From Candidatus Obscuribacterales bacterium (GTDB lineage: Bacteria; Cyanobacteriota; Vampirovibrionia; Obscuribacterales; Obscuribacteraceae), in contig JAKFVU010000045.1 in the NCBI GenBank assembly GCA_021732025.1, forward strand, positions 31,226-95,225: DNA of 64,000 nt. Direction: 5' to 3'. How positions within the stretch are numbered: the stretch's first letter is position 1; the number at the start of each line of letters is the position of its first letter. The position numbers and the translations under genes were made by a program. The notes under the pieces are model-generated. The model was not told where the DNA came from and ran no database searches. It saw only the letters and a program-made list of their open reading frames with translations. Positions 8,667-17,795 of the stretch are shown here, piece after piece.

Positions 8667-9416
8667 ATGGCCCTCATCGACCTAATAGAAAATACCAGTC
8701 GTCTTCTGGCTCAAAAGCAGCAAGCTTTGACCACTTTGCGACTTACATCGAGTAGTGATCCAGACTTTCAGCTAATGCGCGGCGATTTTCTCATTCGCGA
8801 AGCCGACCTTGAAGAAGCCACGGTAGCGATGATAGAAGAGCTTGAAGATCTCGACCCACTTGACCGCGAAGACATGATCGAGACACTGAGCCCAGATCTA
8901 AAGGCTGCAATGTCGACGGTCTTAAATCTATCGGGCCACCATCAGCTCATGGCAGCCGAAGAACTGGGCCTTGAACCACTCTTGATTGCCTGGCGCCACG
9001 CCCGTCTGATGATGCTTTTTTATCAATTCTTGCAAGATATTCCACTTGAAGAGTTGAGTGCCGAAGACTCTTATCAAGAGCATCCCATTGCTGAGCGCTC
9101 GCGAGAACACTGGGCCACCGCAGTTGCCACCTTCAAAAAAGAAGCAGCCGTTTGCTCACCAGAAGACCGAATTTGCCACCTTGGAGTGACACACGAATTA
9201 CTTGAACAAGTGCGCAAACGCTACCACCGACTTACGGTGCGAGTACAAAATTGCCTCAAAGAAATAACAGCCGACGGCAAAGACCCGTGGCCGGTAATCC
9301 GCTTGCTCCCTGCTGACCTCACCCAGTGCGCTTGGGATGCTCTTAAGCTCGTGCCATTGCGCGAAGCCGAAGTTGCCAAAGTACAAATACAGCGTCAAGT
9401 TGGCGACCGCTTTTAG
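8667..9416 (+). CDS. Conserved helical protein of unknown function
   Basis: This 249-residue soluble protein, predicted almost entirely helical and acidic, has no family motif I recognise. It begins ATG at 8667 behind a weak GTGAGC. Sequence blocks such as LREADLEEATVAMIEELEDL-like acidic stretches and several Leu-rich helices suggest an alpha-helical bundle. There is no signal peptide or membrane segment, so it is probably cytoplasmic. Its stop overlaps the end of the convergent helicase gene by four bases. No function is proposed. Confidence 0.6.
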   Translation: MALIDLIENTSRLLAQKQQALTTLRLTSSSDPDFQLMRGDFLIREADLEEATVAMIEELEDLDPLDREDMIETLSPDLKAAMSTVLNLSGHHQLMAAEELGLEPLLIAWRHARLMMLFYQFLQDIPLEELSAEDSYQEHPIAERSREHWATAVATFKKEAAVCSPEDRICHLGVTHELLEQVRKRYHRLTVRVQNCLKEITADGKDPWPVIRLLPADLTQCAWDALKLVPLREAEVAKVQIQRQVGDRF

Positions 9417-12400
9417 TCTAGTATTTTCTTCAGTTTAGTCACCCAGGCTTGCTGAGTTGGCTTCTGGCCGCTCAAATAAGCTTCGTACTGACGAGCCTCT
9501 TCAGCACTGGCTGTGGCGCCATCCTGACCAACTAGAGCGGGATCGTTTCCGTGGACATGCGCAGGGGCGTTGGCTTCGGGAGCTGACTTAGAGCCGCACT
9601 CTCCACAGAACTTAGCCCCGGGCTCTTGTGGCGCACCACAAAGGTGACAAGCTGAGATTCTTGCCTCAAGGCGATAGCCACATTCTCCGCAAAAACGTGA
9701 GCCTGGCTCTAGATATTCAGAGCAGCCAGGGCAAGCAGTACCGGCGGGAACGCGCTGGGCTGCGGGCTGAGGCAAGTAGGCAGCAATCGGCGCCGAAACT
9801 CCTTGGGGCACACCGCCACCAGCCACCTGGCGAGGATCACTCTTGATGGCACTATTAACGGTGTTCCAAAACGCCTGGCGAGCATCTGCTGCTGGCACAG
9901 CATCATCAGCCGCAGGTTGAGCCGGTAGAGCCGAAATAGCCGGAGGAGCAGACTGAGATCCAGGATTGGCAGGTACAGAGCTGCGCTGACCATAAGCCTG
10001 CGGCTGATAATCAGGAATCAGGTCTGCCAGTACATCATATTCTTCAGGCGGCAAATCTGATTGCACCCCTGCTGGTACGACAGGTTGTCCGCCCGGTTGT
10101 ATCCCGGGCTGAACCCCGGGCTGAACCCCGGGCTGAACATGTGGCTGTACTTCGGGCTGTACATATGACTGCGGAGCAAAGGCCTGAGGGTGAGCTGGCG
10201 CAGCCGGCACAACTGGCTTAAAAGTCGGTGATGGTATAGGTACAGATGGAGCTTGATAAGGAGACTCTGACTCTTGGTTCAACTGCTGAGCTGGAGCCGC
10301 AAATTGTCCTGGAGCTTGTCCTAGTACTTGTCCTAGTACTTGTCCTGGAGCTTGTCCTGAAATTGGTGCTGAAGCTGGGTCTTGGGGCTGCGATTGATAA
10401 ACCGGCTGACTGCTAGGTGGGGCCGAAGCTGGATCGAAGAAGTCTAAAGCATAGGTAGGTTGTGGTGCCATAGGCGGTAGGCCAACAACTTCTTCAGGCT
10501 TAGGAGCGCTATCTGCCACTGAAGACGGTGGCACGCTGACATCCAAGACTGTCGTCTCTTCGGTTTGTCCCTTTTTCTTCTTACCTTTGCCTTTACCCTT
10601 GGTCGGTGGCGGTACGCTGGCTTCGGCCACAACTGGCTGTGATGCCACAGGTTGTGATACCACTGCTTCAGGCACCGGCGCGTCTGATGCTAGAGCCTGA
10701 GAAACCACAGTTATTTCAAATGGATCTTCGGCCACTGGCTCAAAAGCAGCCGGCCCGGCGGCCTGATTGAAACTAGGTTGGCCAAAACTTGATTGATTGG
10801 CAATTGGCAGTGGCATTTCCACTTGTTCAATCTCTTGCAATTGCTGCTCGGCTTGGCTAGCGGCCACTGCTGCGGCCTGAGCATCTGCTGACGCTTGTGC
10901 ATCTGCTTGCGCGGCTGCCAGAGCCTCTGCTTGTGCCACTTCTTCCATAGCCATCTGCGCGGCCATCTGTACTGCCGCATGGGCCTCTGCTTGTGCCGCA
11001 GCCTGAGCTGCTGCTTGTGCCGCTTCTTCTTCTTGAGCAAATTGAGCTATTTGCGCTGCTTCTAGAACTACTTGCTTTTGCAAATCATGGTCATCTTGAG
11101 GTGCCTGGGGAGGCTGCTGCGCTTGCGGTCCAGTGACTGATTGACCAGCCTGTGCCGCCCGCAGACGTTCTTCTTGCTGCAACTTCTGTGCTGCTTCTAA
11201 GCGTGCGCGCACCTGTGATTCATGCTGTGAGCGCAAATCAATTTCTTGCTGAGCCTGCCTCTGCGCCTGTTCTTGCGAACGTAGTTGGGCCTCTTGCTGC
11301 AAACGCATGCGTTCATCTTGCTGACTACGCAGACTAATTTGCTGCTGCATATGCAGCTGTTGCTCTTGCTGAATCTTAAGCTCGGCCTGCTGTCTGGCCA
11401 ATTGCTGCTGTTGCTGTTCTTGTTGCTGCCGCAACTGTTGCTCTTTTTGAGCACGCAGTTTTTGTTCTTGCTCAGCTTTAAGACCAGCCTCATGCTGTGC
11501 TTGCAGCAACTGTTCTTGCTGTAGCCTCTGAGCTTCGTGAGCTTTTTGTTCTGCCTGAATCTTTTCATTGGCTGCTTGTTGTGCGCGCACTGCTGCTTCA
11601 TGCTGAGCGCGTAGCTGCTGTTCTTGCAACTCTTGTTGAGCCTTCATCGCTTGTTCTTGCTGAGCCCGTTGCTGCGCCACCAAGGCCTCTTGCTGAGCCT
11701 TAAGGGCGGCCGCTTGTTGAGCGCGTTGCGCTTGCTCCTGCTGCAAGCGTTGTGCTTCCTGCTCAGCTTTCAAAGCCGCTTGCTGAGCTTTCAACTCGGC
11801 TTCTTTTGCTTCTTGTTGTAAGCGTGCGGCCTCGGCCATCGCCGCACTAGCAGAAGTAGAAGTAGAAGTAGACACACTGGCATTAACAGCTGCAGCTGGC
11901 AAAGCTGGTGCCAATGCCGTGTCTGCCTGCATAATCTCCATACCCTCGCCCACTAGAGCGGCATCGAAGAGGTAGCGCGATGGCTCCAAGGCAATGTTAT
12001 TAAATTGATTTGGATACGATAGATAGAGTACTTCGCGGGCCCGAGTAAAGCCTAAATAGCAGAGACGACGCTCTTCTTCAGGGTCATTAGCTGTTTCAGA
12101 GGGAAACAGTCCTTCGGCCATTCCGGTAAGAAAGACAATCGGATACTCTTTGCCTTTGGCTTCGTGCAAGCTCAAGATATAGACTAAAGGCTCACTATCT
12201 GGCCCTTCGTTGGCCTTGAGTAAGTTCTGCTGCGAACGCACAAATTCAGTGACAGTTTTAAACTTACGCGCTTCTTCTTCTAAGGCCGCCAGTTTGCGCA
12301 TCGGTTCATAGTTGACACCAGGCGGCACTTTCACTGACTTATAGTATTCAGTAAGACGCTGCGTGCGCTTGAGTAAGGCGATTGTTTCAGACGGCGGCAA

Positions 12401-14800
12401 GTTCTCGTGATTCATGGTGCGAATGATGCGCACCAGCTGGCTCAGATCCATACAAGATTGATCAGCCACTGCTTCAGAATATATTTCAACGGCTTTTAAG
12501 AAAGACAAATTATTCGCTTCCGCGAAGCTAGCAATCGTGCCAAAGAGCTTGGGGTCTACTTCTTTAGAGCGCAGCTGACAAACTCGTTCGAAAGATTCTC
12601 TCGCTTTTGGTCCATCAGGGTCCATCACTAAGCGCAGAAACGCCATGACGTCTGCCACTTCATCCGGTACCATTGTTGAGTCCGGATTAGTAGTAAGACA
12701 CTTAATGCCCTTGCGGAACAGTGCTTCTTCAACCATCGATGCGTAGCGGTTATAGCGATAGAGAATAGCAATTTCTTGCGGATTTCTACCCACATCCAAA
12801 AGTTGCTGTACTTGACTGGCAACCCACTCAGCTTCATGGGCTTCGCTCTCAGCTAAGAACGGCCCAACAATTGCTTGCGATTCAGTCTCATCCCAGCCGG
12901 GCACCATGTCTTTGTTTATTTTGCGGCGATGCAATCCGCCCAAGAGCAGACGAGCATGATTGACAATAGACGGGTGACAGCGCCAGTTGCGCTCAAGCAC
13001 ATAGCAGCGAGCATTGGGCAGACGCACTGAAACTTCTGAGAGAATACGAGGCAATGCCCCTTTGCTTTCAAAAATAGATTCGTCTTCATCACCGGCTATA
13101 TACAGATTGTCTTGAGGAAGAGCAAGAATGCGAGCGAGCAAGTCAGCTGCGGCAGTGGCATCTTGAAATTCGTCGACAAGGACAAACTCATATTGATATT
13201 GATAGCGCGCACGAATGTCGGCGTTATCGGCCAATAGCTGAGCGGCCAAGCTGACCATATCGTCGCGGTCAATTTTATTGCTCTTCTGCAATTGCTCTTC
13301 GTAACCCTGATAAACGCGGGCCACTAGCTCATCTACATTGCCTTTTGCGCGTTCTTTCACGTGCTTGGGTGTAACTAAATTAGCCTTATAGAGCGAAATC
13401 AAAGAAGCAATGGTGAACTCTTCTAATTCTTCCGACAATTCAAGGGTAAGTTGGTCCAAGTCTTTTTTGAACTTAGTTAGCAAACGCTGAATAATACGCT
13501 GCGGGTTGGCTTCAACCTTTAGCGGTGGTTTGCGTTTAATAGCAGAAGTATTCTCTTTTAAGAGCTTGAGGCCCAGCTCGTTCCAACTAAAGAATGCTAC
13601 TTTCTGCGCCTGCTGGCGATCCATTAGCTTTTCGACTTCAGCCTTGAGGCTGCGCACGCTATCGGTAGAATGTGAGACAACCAGAATGCGCTCAGCATTT
13701 ACCCCTTGGGTGAGAAGGTGAACAATGCGCCGAGTAATACAGCTACTCTTACCCGTGCCAGCACCACCAGTAATGGCAACCGGGCCAGCACCATTGGTGA
13801 TGGCTAGACGCTGCACATCATCTTCTACCGGCAAATCAAGTACGGTGGCGGGCTGATGACCAGAGACCAAACGACCATAGGCTGAGCGTTTGTAGCCGTG
13901 CACCCAAGCTTCTTCGAGAGCCTCTACGCAGCCGCCTAAGTTGGCCAACAATTCTACAGCGGTAAAGCGCAGTAACTTCCAACCATCACTAAGTAATACA
14001 AGTGTTCGTTTAGCGTCAGCAGAACCGGCACTGGGCTGGTCAAGACTGGCCAACACATCACATTCAATGGCGAGTTTATTGCCTTTACGCTCCATCAAAG
14101 CGAAATCAAGACTATAGTCACCAAGCACATACTGAGGCGCTAGGGTCAGCCCTCGGCTCGCTACTGCCTTATAGAGATAATATTCGACCTTAAGCATAGG
14201 CGGCAGATTTTCAGATCGCACCTGCCTAAAGTGATGCAGGTCAATCATTATGCTGTCGAGCAGCCAGGCTACTTTTTCCCAGGTGACCTTGCGGCCGGCA
14301 TATTCAAGGTCTTCGCACATTGTGCCGTAGCCGAGAAACTCTTCATAGCCAAGCTGGGTACTGATTAGCAGTGTTCTTTGCGAGAGAGCACGCGGATAAA
14401 GCAAATGGTGATAGAGATACCAAAGCTGCTGAGGCGTCTCAGGGGCGTTCAAGTCTTTGACGATGAGCACATCAGCGTCGAGCATATCCAGTTCCATTTT
14501 GCTCAAAAGTGGCCGCCCAAACGGGCTTTGAGCGATGGCATGCGGGAACAGATAATCGGCCTGCTTGTAGAGCATTTCGCCAGTAATCACCAAAGTGGTG
14601 ACGCCCCGGCTTTTGAAGTTAATTACGGCCGATTCAAGTAAAGCTTCTTGGTCTTCAGAATAGTCTGATAAAAACAGGCCGCGCACGGAACCCTGGTAAA
14701 GCCCAACCGAGTCGACAAACCAATGCACCGCATCCCGGCATTCGCCCGGTTGCAGCGGCACTCTATTTGGAACGTGGTCTACGCGTTGAGTCTTTGGCAC
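9413..14800 (-). CDS. Giant fusion: PD-(D/E)XK-like domain + UvrD/Rep SF1 helicase + Gln/Ala coiled coil + double zinc ribbon
   Basis: This 1,795-residue protein has a multi-part build. Residues about 200-300 resemble a DUF559/Vsr-type PD-(D/E)XK nuclease: Glu206, YSLDFAL with Asp232, AIECDV with Glu246 and Asp248, and DGWKLLRF. Residues 340-945 are an SF1A helicase: Walker A GGAGTGKSS (345-353), DEFQD (543-547), GDEDESIFES, NWRCHPSIV, HEAKGKEYPIVFLTG and LGFTRARE (917-923). Residues about 985-1240 are a Gln/Ala/Glu-rich coiled coil, followed by an Ala-rich then Pro/Gln-rich linker to about 1680. Two zinc ribbons end the protein (CPGC...CGEC and CHLC...CGEC). UvrD helicases are normally 650-750 residues. 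A role in DNA repair or defence is inferred. Confidence 0.88.
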   Translation of the reverse strand: MPKTQRVDHVPNRVPLQPGECRDAVHWFVDSVGLYQGSVRGLFLSDYSEDQEALLESAVINFKSRGVTTLVITGEMLYKQADYLFPHAIAQSPFGRPLLSKMELDMLDADVLIVKDLNAPETPQQLWYLYHHLLYPRALSQRTLLISTQLGYEEFLGYGTMCEDLEYAGRKVTWEKVAWLLDSIMIDLHHFRQVRSENLPPMLKVEYYLYKAVASRGLTLAPQYVLGDYSLDFALMERKGNKLAIECDVLASLDQPSAGSADAKRTLVLLSDGWKLLRFTAVELLANLGGCVEALEEAWVHGYKRSAYGRLVSGHQPATVLDLPVEDDVQRLAITNGAGPVAITGGAGTGKSSCITRRIVHLLTQGVNAERILVVSHSTDSVRSLKAEVEKLMDRQQAQKVAFFSWNELGLKLLKENTSAIKRKPPLKVEANPQRIIQRLLTKFKKDLDQLTLELSEELEEFTIASLISLYKANLVTPKHVKERAKGNVDELVARVYQGYEEQLQKSNKIDRDDMVSLAAQLLADNADIRARYQYQYEFVLVDEFQDATAAADLLARILALPQDNLYIAGDEDESIFESKGALPRILSEVSVRLPNARCYVLERNWRCHPSIVNHARLLLGGLHRRKINKDMVPGWDETESQAIVGPFLAESEAHEAEWVASQVQQLLDVGRNPQEIAILYRYNRYASMVEEALFRKGIKCLTTNPDSTMVPDEVADVMAFLRLVMDPDGPKARESFERVCQLRSKEVDPKLFGTIASFAEANNLSFLKAVEIYSEAVADQSCMDLSQLVRIIRTMNHENLPPSETIALLKRTQRLTEYYKSVKVPPGVNYEPMRKLAALEEEARKFKTVTEFVRSQQNLLKANEGPDSEPLVYILSLHEAKGKEYPIVFLTGMAEGLFPSETANDPEEERRLCYLGFTRAREVLYLSYPNQFNNIALEPSRYLFDAALVGEGMEIMQADTALAPALPAAAVNASVSTSTSTSASAAMAEAARLQQEAKEAELKAQQAALKAEQEAQRLQQEQAQRAQQAAALKAQQEALVAQQRAQQEQAMKAQQELQEQQLRAQHEAAVRAQQAANEKIQAEQKAHEAQRLQQEQLLQAQHEAGLKAEQEQKLRAQKEQQLRQQQEQQQQQLARQQAELKIQQEQQLHMQQQISLRSQQDERMRLQQEAQLRSQEQAQRQAQQEIDLRSQHESQVRARLEAAQKLQQEERLRAAQAGQSVTGPQAQQPPQAPQDDHDLQKQVVLEAAQIAQFAQEEEAAQAAAQAAAQAEAHAAVQMAAQMAMEEVAQAEALAAAQADAQASADAQAAAVAASQAEQQLQEIEQVEMPLPIANQSSFGQPSFNQAAGPAAFEPVAEDPFEITVVSQALASDAPVPEAVVSQPVASQPVVAEASVPPPTKGKGKGKKKKGQTEETTVLDVSVPPSSVADSAPKPEEVVGLPPMAPQPTYALDFFDPASAPPSSQPVYQSQPQDPASAPISGQAPGQVLGQVLGQAPGQFAAPAQQLNQESESPYQAPSVPIPSPTFKPVVPAAPAHPQAFAPQSYVQPEVQPHVQPGVQPGVQPGIQPGGQPVVPAGVQSDLPPEEYDVLADLIPDYQPQAYGQRSSVPANPGSQSAPPAISALPAQPAADDAVPAADARQAFWNTVNSAIKSDPRQVAGGGVPQGVSAPIAAYLPQPAAQRVPAGTACPGCSEYLEPGSRFCGECGYRLEARISACHLCGAPQEPGAKFCGECGSKSAPEANAPAHVHGNDPALVGQDGATASAEEARQYEAYLSGQKPTQQAWVTKLKKILD

Positions 14801-14889
14801 CTTGAACGTGCTTGCTTTCTAGTTGGCCTTAAGGCCGAGGAATTTCATATTTAAGTAGTTCCACAATTAGTATCAGAATATGCACCATA

Positions 14890-14957
14890 TGTCGTGTCAT
14901 TAAGGGTGTCGCGGGTAATTAGTTGTCATGGTCCGATAATTGATGACAAAGATTAAT
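14890..14957. repeat. TGTC-motif array with 17-bp period, transposon-end-like
   Basis: TGTC occurs at 14890, 14907 and 14924, exactly 17 bp apart. The fourth unit carries the inverted form TGATGACAAAGATTAAT. TTGTCA (14923-14928) and TGACAA (14944-14949) form an inverted repeat. The array lies between the giant helicase gene and a small secreted-protein gene, in a 365-base gap. The rest of the gap shows only a 12-bp palindrome (GGCCTTAAGGCC, about 14825) and a possible -35 (TTGACA at 15024). The repeats resemble TnsB-binding end arrays of Tn7-like elements from memory; no transposase is adjacent. Confidence 0.5.
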
Positions 14958-15165
14958 TTTGAAAATTCCTTAAACCACGGCGCCTGCTGTATTTTTGGCT
15001 TTTTGCAGTTTACATTTGAATGCTTGACATATTTTCAGTTGGTGCGGGAATAGTACAATCAACTTTGGCCACCTCATTTTTTAAAATGATTGTCCGTATG
15101 CTCACGTAATCGAACCGTAAAAGCTAGGTTACGCGATGCAAAGTCCAGAAAGGAGAACACGTTCG

Positions 15166-15378
15166 ATGAGATCAGCACTTCTAGTACTTGCACTTCTGTC
15201 AGGCCTTTCAGTCCAGGCAGCTAATGCACAGGTATGTGGAGACGAAGGTAGATATTTCCACCTCCGCCCACCATCCTACTCACTTCCTAGCGCAAGAAGA
15301 CATGCAATCCACCGTTGGGCCAAAGCCCTTCGTTGGTACAGAGAACATTTGGGCGATAAGCCACTCTGCACCAAGTAA
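15166..15378 (+). CDS. Small secreted protein, unknown function
   Basis: This is a 70-residue protein. The ATG at 15166 is chosen over one at 15136 because AAAGGAGAA lies about nine bases before it and the product then begins with a textbook signal peptide (MRSALLVLALLSGLSVQAANA, cleavage after about residue 21). The mature part is about 49 residues, basic, with two cysteines (VCGDEG and LCTK) that could pair and a Arg/His/Trp-rich centre. I recognise no family. It stands alone, with a candidate promoter (TTGACA at 15024) and a downstream strong hairpin terminator at 15594. Confidence 0.65.
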   Translation: MRSALLVLALLSGLSVQAANAQVCGDEGRYFHLRPPSYSLPSARRHAIHRWAKALRWYREHLGDKPLCTK

Positions 15379-15546
15379 ACCAGTTGAACTCTAACCAGTT
15401 CAGCTTCCCAGCCTAATAAGTTGGGTGGATTGTCCCCTAGAAACAGTGCTCCGGGCTTGCCCGGGGCTATTCTATTCTGGTTCTTGGGGCTTGGCGTCAG
15501 AAGACCTTCTATGGGACTCTGGCATGCGTTGGAATCTAAAATGCAA

Positions 15547-17169
15547 TTAGCGTCGCCATTCGGCGGCGTTAAACACTGGATTGTCCCAGGGAAGGCCAAC
15601 AGTATTCTGTTGGCCTTTTTGCTGTGGTAAATCAGTACTCTGAATGTTCTGAATATCGCCCTTGTAAGCTATTAGCTGCTTTGGTTGAGCCAAGAAAACC
15701 CACGGCAGTTGGCTAGAAAGATAACTTTGCAACTGCCGATATGGCTCTTTGCGCTCAGCCTTGGTCGCGGCCAGCCGAGCCGAAGCAATGAGGTCATCCA
15801 CCTCTTTACTTCTAAGGCGGCAGAAATTAAGTGGTCCTTTGCTGCTCCAGACAATTGAACATTCCGGATCAGGACCAAACGACCGACTCCAAAGCACCGC
15901 GTCAAAACGACCTTTTTGCAAATATGAGCGCCGCACGGTGGAATATTCCATAGTCTCGACCTCACAGACGACACCAATAGTGGTGAGATAGTCGGCCACC
16001 ACCTGTGCTACCTCTTCTTGATCTTTGATCGTATGAATTTTGAGGGCCAAAGGCAGTCCTGTACTAGTTTGAACCCAGAACTTACCCTGTCTTTTATAGC
16101 CCGCTTTCTCAATGAGCTGCTTCGCCAAAGCTGCATCATATTTGCTTTGATGAGTATCAGAACTGAAGGCCCAACTGGTAACAGGAAAATCGCTATCAGG
16201 AATAATGGCATAGCCACCATAAAACACATCAGCGATGGCTTTTCGATCGATGGCTGCAGCGAACGCCTGCCTAATTAACAACTGCTTCCACGGCTCTCTC
16301 TCTAGATTAAAGCCCAAGTAAATAGTGCGGTTGCCATTAAACACCGCCACCTTCAGTGGTGCCGCACTATTTACCTGCGGCAGCTTAGCCGTTGCTAAAA
16401 ATGTCTTCCATGTGCGGCCGTCAACTGGCGCCACATCTACTTCACCGCGGGCCAAAGCCACCGCCAAGACATTTTTATCTGGTACCACCCGCCATATCAA
16501 TCGATCACTTTGAGCAGCGTTTCCCCAATAATATGGGTTGCGCTCAAACACTAATTCAAGGCCGCTTTCCCAACGTGCTAAGCGAAAAGGGCCGGTACCA
16601 ATAGGATGTCGACTCATAACCTGATTGCCGTGGTCTGGGCTATTGAGCAAACTAGCAGGCAAAATTCTTAGTTCGGCTAAGCGCGAAATCAACGGCTGAC
16701 AGCGCCTGGCCAGCCCTACCGTAATGTCGCGATCGCTTTCAATATCGATAGTTTTGATATCAGCATAGTCACTTTTAAACGGTGACAGATCAGAAGCTCC
16801 AAGCAAGAGCGAGGCTTTGACATCACCAGTAGTGACAGCTGCCCCGTTAGAAAAATGCAAATTAGGACGCAGCCTAAAGCGATAGGTGAGGCCATCTTCA
16901 GAAATAGAAAAAGACTCAGCCAAGGCAGGTTGGAGAGTCATTTGTTGATCGTATTTGACTAGCCCGTCATAGACCAGTGAAGCAGCAGTATAAGAACCAG
17001 AGTCAATGCCGCGCACCGGGTTAAAAGAAACCGGCTCCCAGACCATGCCAAGCACTATCTGTTTAGCTTTAGTATCAGATTTATCAGCTTGGGCATATCC
17101 GGCGCAAAAGCTTGCCAGTGCAGCAAAGCTCAGGGCAACGCCAATGTTTTTGCCTAGCTTCAGCTTAAT
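15547..17169 (-). CDS. Extracellular solute-binding protein, family 5 (peptide/nickel ABC transport)
   Basis: The protein matches SBP_bac_5 dipeptide/oligopeptide-binding proteins. It opens ADKSDTKAKQIVLGMVWEP and then has LVYDGLVKYDQQMTLQPALA, FRLRPNLHFSNGA, the HPIGTGPFRLARW block, NPYYW and IRQAFAAAIDRKAIA. The first ATG/GTG/TTG in frame is GTG at 17055, which would remove the secretion signal. The frame continues upstream and encodes a good signal peptide (KLKLGKNIGVALSFAALASF...YAQA) beginning at an ATT (17169) just after CTG 17172. I therefore extend the call and flag the start. It sits six bases after the stop of the upstream gene. No permease or ATPase genes are adjacent. Confidence 0.85.
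   Translation of the reverse strand: MKLKLGKNIGVALSFAALASFCAGYAQADKSDTKAKQIVLGMVWEPVSFNPVRGIDSGSYTAASLVYDGLVKYDQQMTLQPALAESFSISEDGLTYRFRLRPNLHFSNGAAVTTGDVKASLLLGASDLSPFKSDYADIKTIDIESDRDITVGLARRCQPLISRLAELRILPASLLNSPDHGNQVMSRHPIGTGPFRLARWESGLELVFERNPYYWGNAAQSDRLIWRVVPDKNVLAVALARGEVDVAPVDGRTWKTFLATAKLPQVNSAAPLKVAVFNGNRTIYLGFNLEREPWKQLLIRQAFAAAIDRKAIADVFYGGYAIIPDSDFPVTSWAFSSDTHQSKYDAALAKQLIEKAGYKRQGKFWVQTSTGLPLALKIHTIKDQEEVAQVVADYLTTIGVVCEVETMEYSTVRRSYLQKGRFDAVLWSRSFGPDPECSIVWSSKGPLNFCRLRSKEVDDLIASARLAATKAERKEPYRQLQSYLSSQLPWVFLAQPKQLIAYKGDIQNIQSTDLPQQKGQQNTVGLPWDNPVFNAAEWRR
15594..15620 (+). terminator. Strong intrinsic terminator inside the convergent gene's 3' end
   Basis: GGCCAACAG, loop TATT, CTGTTGGCC, then TTTTT: a perfect nine-pair stem with a T tract on the plus strand. 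It would end transcription from the small secreted-protein gene at 15166. It lies inside the last 20 codons of the oppositely oriented solute-binding-protein gene. A weaker GC-rich hairpin (CCGGGC/GCCCGG) stands at about 15451-15466. Confidence 0.75.
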
Positions 17170-17174
17170 CAGCC

Positions 17175-17663
17175 TCAGATGCCTGATGGTCCACCCTGCG
17201 AAACGAAGTAGAAACAGGCGAGCATTACTAACATTGCGCTAGTGACACCGAGCCAGAATCCAGCTACCAAAATTTGCCAAACAATCAGGGCCTGACGAGC
17301 TGTCAAGCTGATCATGATGCCGAGGCGATTGATAATGTAAAAGACCACCGAGCCCACAGTAAAGAGCAACGGCAACAACTTCAAAACTGGCGAAACTGGC
17401 ACTGAGACGGCCATCACCAAGCTCAAAATGCACATAATCACCAATATGATGGTGACATAATCTGAAAAACGCTGCTTAACGTTCTCGGCGACCGAGGCGT
17501 CGTTGATGTGTTTTATGGCCAAGTAGAGGTTGGCAAGACCAGCGCGGCGAGGGAAATTTCCTGCTTCTTGGGGCATTGGTGGCTCAAAAGCTGGCTTAGC
17601 GGCAGCGTCGGCGCCTGGGGCATCTCCAACTGGTTCTGGCTTTGTTGAGTCGGCTTCAGCCAC
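17175..17663 (-). CDS. Small membrane protein with three predicted helices
   Basis: This 162-residue protein starts at GTG 17663, with GAGG about seven bases upstream. The first 40 residues are Ala/Pro/Asp-rich and disordered. Residues about 68-160 hold three to four hydrophobic helices (VTIILVIMCILSLVMAVSV, VLKLLPLLFTVGSVVFYII, IVWQILVAGFWLGVTSAMLV). The middle of the protein (FPRRAGLANLYLAIKHINDA) is amphipathic. No family is recognised. It immediately precedes the solute-binding-protein gene and may be cotranscribed with it, but nothing shows it is a permease. Confidence 0.65.
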   Translation of the reverse strand: MAEADSTKPEPVGDAPGADAAAKPAFEPPMPQEAGNFPRRAGLANLYLAIKHINDASVAENVKQRFSDYVTIILVIMCILSLVMAVSVPVSPVLKLLPLLFTVGSVVFYIINRLGIMISLTARQALIVWQILVAGFWLGVTSAMLVMLACFYFVSQGGPSGI

Positions 17664-17795
17664 AGAGACCTCGCAAGTACTTGGGAAAAAAAACTAAATC
17701 ATTGCCTGAACGGCAAGTAAAAGATTTGGCTAACTAATATTATCATTCAACCCTCAACTCTTAACCCGCCCATCAAAGACGAAGACAGATAACAA

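Noticed and set aside
10018..11821. Long frames opposite and beside the Gln/Ala-rich part of the helicase fusion
   Set aside because: GC-biased repetitive codons open the other frames; the products are low complexity without start signals.
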